From Cycas panzhihuaensis (lineage: Eukaryota > Cycadophyta), in NCBI GenBank assembly GCA_023213395.1, contig CM041465.1, positions 132,811,741 through 132,875,740 on the forward strand: a stretch of DNA of 64,000 bases, in the 5' to 3' direction. The notes under the pieces were generated by a model. That model worked only from the letters and a program-made list of their open reading frames with translations, made no database searches and was not told where the DNA came from. This document shows positions 55,729 through 64,000 of this stretch, piece by piece (position 1 is the first letter of the stretch; every line of letters starts with the position of its first letter). Made by a program: the position numbers and the translations under genes.

Positions 55729-57428
55729 AAACCTTCCATGTACACGTGGATGCTTCACAATACGCTATTGGATGCGTATTAGCCCAACCAAGTGATGACA
55801 AGATAGATTATCTGATATACTTTGCAAGTTAGAAACTTACGAAAGCAGAACAAAATTATACTATGACAGAGAGAGAAGCGCTCGGAATGGTGTATGCACT
55901 GCAGAAGTTTCGACACTACTTATTATCAAATCCATTCTTGTTCTTTGTGGACCATCAAGCACTTATGTATCTTGTGAATAAATCAATAATGAGAGGGCAA
56001 ATTAGCAGATGGCTAATGTTGTTTCAAGAATTCTCTTTCAAAATTATTGTGAAACCAAGAAAAGTTCATATCATACCTGACCAGTTATTAAGGATTCCGA
56101 ATGGGGAAAAGGCCACGGGAGTGCCAGATGACTTTCCAGATGTGGCATTGTTCAGTGTGGAGGCAGTTCCAATAGACTGGTACGAGGGGATACCAGAGTA
56201 TTTAGCAACTGGGGAGGTACCGCCAGAATTGGACTGCATGGAATGACGGAATTTTGTCAGAAAAGCAGAGCCATATCAACTAATCAAAGGGGAATTATAT
56301 AAACTAGGACTAGATGAGGTGTTGCAGCAGTGCGTCCGGCCACACGAGATCAACCAAATTATGTCCCAAGCACATGAAGGTGTAGCAGGTGGACACATGG
56401 GAAAATTAGCAACATGGAGGAAAATTTTGATGTCCCGATTCTGGTGGCCATCAATGTTTGAGGACGTAACAAGGTGGATTCAAGCATGCGACTATTGTCA
56501 ATGGCTTGGGAAACCTAATCGACAGGATTTCCAACCCCTACATCCAATCTTACCTCTGGCATCCTTCGAAAAATGGGGACTCGACTTTGTTGGACCGATT
56601 AAACCAGCCACCCGACGATCCAAAGCTCGATATATCCTAGTAGCAACTGATTACATAACCAAGTGGGTAGAAGCAAGAGCCTTGAGGAAAGCAGATTCAG
56701 AAAGTATGGCCCGATTTATTTATGAAGTGATTATTACGCGTTTTGGATGCCCTCTAGAGATTTTAAGTGATCAAGGAGCCCATTTTCTCAATCAAACCAT
56801 AGAGGTATTGACATCGGCTTTCATGATAAGCCATCGAAAATCTACACCGTATTACCCAAGGGTGAATGGGCAAGCGGAAAATTCGAACAAAATAATTGAG
56901 AATTGTTTAAGGAAAATATGTGATGTAGGGAGATCTGATTGGGCTGAGAAACTGCCCTCCGTGTTATGGGCATTCAGAACAACCTATAAAAGATCAATTG
57001 GACAGACTCCATTCAAGCTCGTTTACGGAATAGAGGCCATTCTTCCAACCGAGTTAGAGATACCAAGCCTTAGAACCGCTATGCAATGTCGATTGAACGA
57101 TTTCCAATCCTTATGACGAAGATTGGAAGAATTGGTGCGACTAGAGGAAAAGAGATATATGGCGAAATGGTTGTAGAATATAGAGAAAAGACGACAAAAG
57201 GTGTGGCATGACCGACATCTATGCAAACCACAATTCAAAGAAGGTAATCAAGTGTTGCTCTATGACAACAAGTTCAGAATGCACCCCAACAAGCTCAAGA
57301 TGCGATGGTTAGGACCTTACATTGCAGAAAAAAATTTCGAAAATGGATCTGTGCAACTACGGGAAATTGATGGGCCATTGCTACCAACCCGAGTGAATGG
57401 TAGCAGACTAAAACCGTACATCGAGTAG
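55729..57428 (+). pseudogene. Gypsy-2 RNase H and integrase, second half of pol
   Basis: RNase H resumes with TFHVHVDASQYAIGCVLA, a stop at about 55831, then MTEREALGMVYALQKFRHYL and HQALMYLVNK, open to 56246. Integrase is a 265-codon open segment at 56319-57116: HHCC finger with HEINQIMSQAHEGVAGGH and CDYCQWLGKPNR, first Asp in GLDFVGPIKP, second in LSDQGAHF, Glu in RVNGQAENSNK. The catalytic D-D-E is complete. The C-terminal part NKLKMRWLGPYIAEK, GSVQLREIDGPLLPTRVN ends at the stop at 57426-57428. This is the best preserved integrase in the window. Confidence 0.9.
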
Positions 57429-58215
57429 ACTAGCCTACCAGCCGGATCAGTTGGTTGTACCATAGCATGTTGCATGAAGTTGAGGCAAATCAAATTGCCT
57501 TGATACCGGAATGTGACCCAGTTTGGTATGGAAACAAAACTACAAAAAAAATCAAAAAACAAGAAAAACAACCGTAACTCATATCATATACATAAGCAAT
57601 AAGAAGAATCATTAGTAAGAAGGATATTATAACAAAAAGAATCAAGGATAAGATAAGAATTCTGTTAAAGAAATCAGATTTTTCATATACATACCAGTAA
57701 AATACACTATACATACCGGAAAAGTATGTTACCAAGTACGCACTGTGTAAAATAAGTCAAAATACACTATACATACCAAAAAAGTATGTTAGCAGGTACG
57801 CACTATGTAAAATATGTCAAAATACACTATACATACCAGAAAAGTATGCTACTGGGTACACACAGTTAAAAAAGTGAATAAGTTAATTGGTTTACACTAT
57901 ATGTACCTGAAACGTACGCAGTTGAGTACGCATAGAACAAAAGGGTCGCATAAGACAAAAATATATACTACGTACCTGCAAGCATTCCCGCACGGTACGC
58001 AACGGAAAATAGAGGACGATTTGGCTCAAGTTTGCAATAGCAAGCAGCCAAGAAGAACCTTTGTGATTCAAGGAAGCAGGAGGACAAAATCCAGCGCCAA
58101 AACCAAGTGAAGACCTCAGGAAAACAACAACCATACTAGAAAAAGGTACGCACGTAGGGTTTGCATCAAGATTCTAGGTTATTTTCAGTTTATCTCTGGA
58201 ATTCCATAGCCCATC
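57429..58215 (+). repeat. Gypsy-2 spacer between pol and ORF3 with 60-bp tandem repeats
   Basis: A unit of exactly 60 bp starting AATACACTATACATACC occurs at 57701, 57761 and 57821, with a degenerate fourth copy at about 57891. Each unit carries a GTATG and a GTACGCA or GTACACA word. Further GTACGCA and CGTACC words follow to 58160. No coding signal. Confidence 0.9.
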
Positions 58216-59299
58216 ATGAGAATAGCAGGGTGTTAGGAGACTTTTCTGCCGAAATTGAAGAAAGATCTAGAAGCATTACCTTCTCAATTTCAAACCAAGA
58301 TTAAGCAGGCCGATTGGGGAGAATACATATACTGTAACCCTATTTATTATGATCAAGAAATTATGGAAAACATCTTAATGGAACTGAAAAAAGATATGAA
58401 GAAAATCAAGTTAGATGCGGAGACAATTCATTTGATAACAGAACTTCCAAATGAAGGGGAAGTTCCCACGGCTACCAAGAGATCAGAAGTGGACCATGAG
58501 CTATGGTTGAAAGAATTCTGTCAGGAAAACACACAACTTACCTCAGGAGGAATTCGTGTGGCAGATATAAAAGATGTCAAATTGCAATGGATAGCAAAAG
58601 TCATCAATTCCATGTTTTTATCTAAACGGAAATACACATACATTCCACGGAGAATGATGCCGATACTACTAAAAATCCAGGATGGGGAGAAGTTGGATTG
58701 ATCAGAATTCCTAGTAGATAACATGAGGTAGCAGATTCAGGAAATAATGACACATCCTTTTCGTCACCCTTCCTTGTTGTTAGCCATCTTATTTTATCAA
58801 TGTCCAAACGTGCAATTAACAAAAACAACTACTTCTTCAAAAGAGCCACTTATTAAACGGTGGGTGACTGAGTTTCCAGACACTACCCAGGATCAAGAAT
58901 TGAAAAAAAGGATTCAAAAGCAAATGAACAAAGTTCTCAAATGGTTACAGCAAACCCCCAGGACACCCATTCCTCATCGAGCTAAGCAAACAATACGGAA
59001 AAGTAGCAAAAGAAGGAAAGATAAAGGAACCAGAAGAGGCAAAAGAAATAAAACCTTCCTTGGAATAATGGGAAGAATTTTCGCCCGTAATGGAGATGGG
59101 AGAAACATCAGCACCACCTCCATCAGACAACAAATCATGCCAGATCATCTAGCTAATCAAAGAAATGGAAGAAGGGTACAAGGCTGAGATAGCAGGCCTT
59201 CAAGAGAAAATCAAAGAAAATGACGCAATAATTGCCACACTTACCCAAATAAATGAAGAAATTTTAGCTACGTTAGCGGAACAGTGGCCGTGGGAGTAG
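58216..59299 (+). pseudogene. Gypsy-2 ORF3, unknown protein after pol, coiled-coil end
   Basis: ATG at 58216 opens MRIAGC, a TAG at 58234, then ETFLPKLKKDLEALPSQF. 148 codons stay open to 58701: IKQADWGEYIYCNPIYYD, NEGEVPTATKRSEVDHELW, SGGIRVADIKDVKLQW, SKRKYTYIPRRMMPI. After two more stops, HPFRHPSLLLAILFYQC and KVLKWLQQTPRTPIPH follow. A frame change near 59030 leads to MEEGYKAEIAGLQEKIKEND and IIATLTQINEE, a heptad-like helix, ending at TAG 59297-59299. It aligns with Gypsy-1 ORF3 over the whole length. That argues it encoded a protein under selection in both lineages. Confidence 0.68.
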
Positions 59300-59390
59300 C
59301 CTTGAGAAAGGGAGGAGGAGGAATACCCCAAAATTTTGAAATTTTTGTTGAGCAAGGATGCTCAAACCCATCATGTTGACCCGAGATAGA
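59300..59390 (+). promoter_or_regulatory. Gypsy-2 polypurine tract and conserved hairpin
   Basis: GAGAAAGGGAGGAGGAGGAA at 59304-59323. Hairpin TTGAGCA-AGGA-TGCTCAA at 59348-59365, same arms as in Gypsy-1. CCCGAGATAGA abuts the LTR. Confidence 0.75.
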
Positions 59391-60220
59391 TGTTGGGGTA
59401 TATTGTGACACGCTGGGCTATGAGAGGACCAGAGATAGGCTATGTAACTGTGGATGTGCAAGTACGGACCGTACGGAGGTACGCATGCAACAGAAAGACG
59501 AAAAGATCAAGATTCTCAGTGACGTGTGTGTGCACGAAAAGGTACGCAACATAGATACGTACCTCCGGCAGAACGCAAGCAGATAGAGACAGTACGCATG
59601 GAAGGACCTAACAGAGGGAAGCCTGGGATGGCGTCAGACGTACGTACGGACGTATAGATGAGTTAAGATAGTGATTAAGGAAGTTAATCAAAGGTTAACA
59701 GAAAGGTACACTTATGACTGAAAGGGCACGGTTATGATAGACAGTCATAACCCTTCAACCAAAAGGCACAAAGAAGGCACATTTAAGGGCTTCCAAAAGG
59801 ACCATTTGGCTAGGGTGAGAGCCAAGTATTCAGACACACGTTGGTACGGAGACCAGTACGTATGACAGCAGCCTAAAGCCATGTGTATTGATGTGTACCT
59901 TTCGGGTACGCATGTGATAGCGATAGTGTATGTGGCTGGAATGCACAGGGAATGCATTCCAGCACCTTTTGTACAAAGGCTTATTACTTAATAAAATAAA
60001 GAGTTACGTGGAAATGTGGATTCTATGTATGTTATGAGGATGAATTGCTGAATATGTGTTGATTACTGTATTGTTGTGTGTAAACTGTGACATAACTGTG
60101 TGGAATGGTGAATAAATCTGTGTGATGATTATGTTAACTGTATCCTAAACTAGATTACAACCTGTGTTAGCTTGACAAGTGCATTGATCTCATAAGGGGT
60201 GTGAAATCTATAAGTCAACA
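59391..60220 (+). repeat. Gypsy-2 3' LTR
   Basis: 830 bp from TGTTGGGGTA to AAGTCAACA, aligned with 33490-34321; most differences lie in the first 200 bp. CCGGT (60221-60225) is the right target copy. Confidence 0.9.
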
Positions 60221-60225
60221 CCGGT

Positions 60226-60473
60226 ATGGTTGACCAGTCAAACCAAATGGACCTTGTATAATGTAATCTTGACTATTGTCTAATAAAATAAGAGTTACGT
60301 AAACAATCATGTGTACTTATTGAGAAATGCATGAGGAATGTATGTTACTTGTGGAATTATGTGGCTTGATTAATGTAGAATATGTATGTTGACCACTTGC
60401 ACACACCCTAGACTATAGTGGAAACCCTTGACAAGTGAAGATTTGCAATAGTGAGCAAACGATTAAGTCAACA
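60226..60473 (+). repeat. Gypsy-1 3' LTR, right part
   Basis: Continues the LTR broken at 33489: ATGGTTGACCAGTCA to GATTAAGTCAACA matches 13200-13445 closely. Confidence 0.9.
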
Positions 60474-63400
60474 AGAATTTCTCTGATACAGATGATCTAG
60501 CCATTGTCTAGAATTCACTTAAGGAAAAATACGATTAAGTTGATGCTCAAAAGTTAGTTATCTTGGAACAACAAATGTACAATCTAAATTATGAAGATTT
60601 TTCTAAAGTTGATGAATTCTTATCAAAACTTCAACTTATCAATAAAGACCTAGGAAATTGTATAAATCTTCAACAAAAGTGGGTGATAAAATAGTCACCG
60701 TTACACATGCAAAAGACGATGACACACTCGTCTGTCTAGCAATCAATAAACTCCCAAAACATTTCAATCTTTTCAAAGCTGTCAGACAACAAGCTGGATA
60801 TCTGCCAATAATCTTTAATTAGTTAACAAATCAACTAATTGAACATCAAACAATGTTGATTCAAACTGAAAAACTACAAGACCCTTCACAGGCTCTTTTT
60901 TCCAAGTCAAAGCCACAAAGTAAATTCAAACAACAAAATAACTATCAAAACAAACATAATAGTAATCCTAAGTTCCAAAAACCTCATAAAGGTTCTTCTT
61001 CCTCAAACAACTTTCATCATAATACCAAGTATTCTGGACCATCGAAAACTCAGAATGCCTTTAAACAGTCATTCCAAAAATAGAATACTGTCAATTCCAA
61101 CCATAATCAAAACATCAGTTGTGCTTACTACCACAAAAAGAGGCACACCATTGATGTTTGCAGAAATAGAATTGCTTTAGAAGCTTGGAAAGCTTCTAAG
61201 GGGATCCAATCATGATCCCATAACTCTAACCATTCATTAACTACTACCACATCTGCCTTTTTGGCTCCAACTACTCAATCACCTTTGTGGATTCTTGATT
61301 CAGGTGCATCCCATAATATGACGGGACATTAAGAATACTTGTCAACATACCACTCTAATTTTAACTCCGAAGAGGAAATCTCCTTCGGAAGTGGTTCTCA
61401 GCTGAAAGTAAAAGGAACAAGAGATGTTTCTTTGAAAGATGGTTCTATCAAGGGCGTATTTTACGTTCCTAGATTATTACCAAATCTTCTTTCAGTATAT
61501 CAAATCTGCCACAAACACCTTGTTGTCAAATTCTGGAAAGACAAATTTATTATCAAACAACCATTAAATAAATTTAAACCGATTGTTTCAAGACCTATTG
61601 ATCATAAAATAGGTCTTTATAATCTAACAAACATTCAACACTCTAAAACTAAAACCTTCAGTGCCTTTATAGTTAAATCTGACCCTGTCAGTAAGCTATG
61701 GCATGCTCAATTTGGCCATATGAGTTATGGCAAACTCTAATGCTTGATTAAGCATGATATGGTTCATAGCTTACCTATCTTAAACACTTTCTATGGGGTT
61801 GATGAAGCCTGTGTCATAGGTAAGCAACACATGGACCCTTTTCCAAATCACACTACCTTTCAAGCAAAAGTTCAACTTGAACTCATTCATTCCGATATCT
61901 ATAGACCATTCCAAGTACCTTCGTACTCTGGAAGCAGATATTTTGTCACATTCATCGATGATTTCTCTAGAAAATTCTAGGTATACATGCTAAAAATAAG
62001 AAGTCAAGTATTTAACATCTTCGTTGAATTTAAAACCTTAGTCGAAAACCAAATCAACTCTAAAATCAAAATCTTTAGATCTGATAATTCTAAGGAATAT
62101 CTAAGCAACAGGTTTACTACTTATTGTAAAAAGCACGGAATACGATTTCAACATTCCGTAGCATATACTCCTCAACAAAATGGTGTTGCTAAACACAAAA
62201 ACCGTACCCTTGTTGAGATGACCAGATGCATGTTACATGCAAAAGGTCTTGACTTAAAGTTGTGGGCATAAGCTATTGCTTGCTCTAACTATCTTTTAAA
62301 CTGCTTACCATACAAATCTCTACAGAATATTATGCCAGAACAAAAATGGTCTGGTCATAAACCTTCCATTAAGTATTTAAAAATATTTGGAAGCATTGCC
62401 TGGGGGCATGTTCCCAAAGAAAAACGACAGAAACATGATCCTAAAAGTTTCAAATATATCTTTGTTGGTTACATTAAAGAAAGCAAAGCATATAGACTTC
62501 TAAATCCAACCACGCATAAGATTTCAATCTTGTGTGATGTTGTATTTGATGAGGAAGGTTCTTCATCAAAAACTTCTTATGTTGAACTACCGGTTGAAAA
62601 CTTGTTAACTAACACTTACTTAGTTGACCCCTCTAACATAGAAGTTGACCCTGAATCAATCAAGTCCTTATCTACTCAAGTCCAAAATTGGACCTTAAAT
62701 GAACCAACTACCTCAATTTCATCTACATCTAGTCAGCCTACTTCTCCAAAACAACAACCTAACAATAGCAAACAACCTGTTTGGGCTCAGAAAACTCTTT
62801 CTAACGCCAGTTCTGATGCTAGTAATCTTTCAGATACCAAAAGAACCTGTTCACAAAAGTTTCAAACAATTTTTTCTTTAATGGCCACAGTTATGGCCAA
62901 CGATGATCCAAAAACATTTAAACAAGCAAATATCAATCCAATATGGCAACAAGTAATGCAAGCAGAGATTGACTCTCTAAAAAAGAATTCAACTTAGGAT
63001 TTAGTCCCTTTGCCTCCTGATAAGAACTTGGTAGACTGTAAATGGGTCTATCGAATAAAGTTCAATTCAGAAAAAGCAGTTGAAAAACACAAGGCTTGGT
63101 TAGTAGCCAAAGGTTTTTGACAAATTGACAGTATTGATTATACCGAAACTTTTGCTCTTGGTGCCAAGATAAACACCATTAAAACTATATTAGCTTTAGT
63201 AGCAAAATTTGGTCGGTACATTCATCAAATGGATGTTAAAAGTGTTTTTCTAAGCAACGACTTTAAAGAAGAAATCTATATGAAACAACCTCCTAGTTTC
63301 ATAGATAATCCTAATCTTGTTTGCAAATTAAAGAAATCTTTATATGGCTTAAAACAAGCTCATCAAGTTTGGTACACAAAAATCGATGACTATCTTTTAC

Positions 63401-64000
63401 AAAACGGATATACTAAGTGTATTAGTGATCCTAATCTCCACTTTAAAAGACAAGATAATAATATCACCATTCTAATTCTCTATGTAGATGACATTATAGT
63501 AACTGGTTCTTTACTCTCTCATATTCTTCAATTAAAATCAATTGTAATAAACAAGTTTGAAATGACAGACTTAGATCTGTTACATTATTTTTTAGGTTTA
63601 CAAATTTATTAATTTGAATAAAAAATCACCATTTCTCAACCTAGATATATCCTTGAACTAATAAAAAGGTTTAATATGGATAATGCCAAGCCATCCCCTA
63701 CACCTCTACAATCAAGTGTAAAATTAAAATCTGATTGTTCTTCTCCATCTTGTAACCCTACCTTATATCGTCAATTGATAGGTAGTTTAATTTACTTAAC
63801 TCATACCCGCTCGGATATATCCTACACTATCATCTTATGTTCAAGATATATGCAAAAGCCTCACGAATCACATTGGAAAGCAGTCAAATGGATTTTAGGC
63901 TATCTACGAGGTACAATATTCTATGGCCTAACATATAATTTTTGTACCACTAACTTGACATTGACAGGCTATACAGATTCAGACTGGGCAGGAGATTCTA
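60474..64000 (+). mobile_element. Copia-3: Ty1/Copia element, truncated at both ends
   Basis: Begins inside gag immediately after the Gypsy-1 LTR, with no LTR, primer site or gag start. It runs out of the window in RNase H. Order gag, protease, integrase, reverse transcriptase, RNase H. The missing 5' part is not on the other side of the Gypsy-1 nest. Confidence 0.9.
60474..64000 (+). pseudogene. Copia-3 gag-pol polyprotein, many in-frame stops but one frame
   Basis: Gag remnants from about 60590 with FLSKLQLINKDLGNC, a shift near 60680, then VTHAKDDDTLVCLAINKLPK. The knuckle-like segment CAYYHKKRHTIDVC is at about 61120. Protease has WILDSGASHNMTGH at about 61290. Pre-integrase HAQFGHMSYGKL is at about 61704. 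Integrase has IHSDIYRPF, RSDNSKEYLS and PQQNGVAKHKNRTLVEM. Reverse transcriptase has HQMDVKSVFLSNDFKEEIYM and YVDDIIVTG at about 63481. RNase H starts with GYTDSDWAGDS at the edge. From about 60700 to the window end the frame never shifts, but stops occur at 60820, 61081, 61213, 61330, 61738, 61978, 62269, 62995, 63118, 63610 and 63619. Confidence 0.92.

Larger units (their letters stand above)
33490..60220 (+). mobile_element. Gypsy-2: Ty3/Gypsy relative nested in the Gypsy-1 3' LTR
   Basis: LTRs at 33490-34321 and 59391-60220 (about 830 bp). Own internal sequence lies at 34322-39576 and 55724-59390, split by Gypsy-4. Left and right 5-bp flanks are CTAGT and CCGGT; each differs by one base from CTGGT, which fits the intact Gypsy-1 LTR context TTTGGT at 13195-13200. 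It has the same gene order as Gypsy-1, including second gag-like domain and ORF3, with clearly related proteins but a different LTR sequence. Confidence 0.92.
12729..60473 (+). mobile_element. Gypsy-1: outer Ty3/Gypsy element of the nest
   Basis: Own sequence lies at 12729-15014, 19976-20632, 26675-33489 and 60226-60473; the rest is nested elements. The 5' LTR is 12729-13445. The 3' LTR starts at 33012 and is split by Gypsy-2. Order in the element: LTR, small ORFs, gag with four knuckles, protease (D-G-G), second gag-like domain, reverse transcriptase, RNase H, integrase, spacer, ORF3, polypurine tract, LTR. The 5-bp flanks GGCAT (12724-12728) and AGAAT (60474-60478) agree at only three positions, and the sequence on the two sides is unrelated. 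A normal single insertion is therefore not proven. Confidence 0.85.

Noticed and set aside
57701-57930. CRISPR-like regular repeat
   Set aside because: Contiguous 60-bp tandem repeat without unique spacers, in plant retrotransposon DNA.

Overview
This is nuclear DNA from a land plant with a large, repeat-dominated genome. One real host gene end is visible: the 3' two thirds of a plant ferric-chelate reductase (FRO) gene on the minus strand at 79-2998, with clean intron borders. Nearly everything else is LTR retrotransposon sequence, and most of it is nested. A gymnosperm or another very large plant genome would fit, but nothing here proves the taxon.

Layout. 79-2998: FRO exons. 3683-9729: a complete Ty1/Copia element (Copia-1, plus strand) with a perfect AAGCT target duplication, about 0.7 kb upstream of the first visible FRO exon. 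9735-12728: a 480-bp LTR-like block with primer-binding-site-like sequences on both sides, a poly(A)-tailed retrosequence on the minus strand, and a possible first exon of an unknown host gene at 12325-12422. 12729-60473: a nest of five elements. Gypsy-1 (plus) is the outer element. It is interrupted by Copia-2 (minus, 15015-19975) and by the chromodomain element Gypsy-3 (minus, 20633-26674). Its 3' LTR is split by its relative Gypsy-2 (plus, 33490-60220). Gypsy-2 is in turn split by the 16.1-kb Gypsy-4 (minus, 39577-55723), which has LTRs of about 2.55 kb. 60474-64000: Copia-3 (plus), cut at its 5' side by the Gypsy-1 junction and at its 3' side by the window edge.

The most unusual content is in the related pair Gypsy-1 and Gypsy-2. 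Both have four zinc knuckles, a D-G-G protease, a second gag-like domain between protease and reverse transcriptase, and a third ORF after integrase that ends in a coiled coil. Each also carries its own short motif repeated in the LTR and again in the spacer before the third ORF. Gypsy-4 has a second RNase H-like ORF downstream of integrase and an antisense ORF resembling the plant mobile domain, preceded by a TATA box and three strong inverted repeats.

All transposon reading frames carry stops, frameshifts or nested insertions, so none looks autonomous. Coordinates of LTRs and target duplications were read by eye and should be good to within 1-2 bases. Domain names rest on motifs recognised by eye, not on searches.
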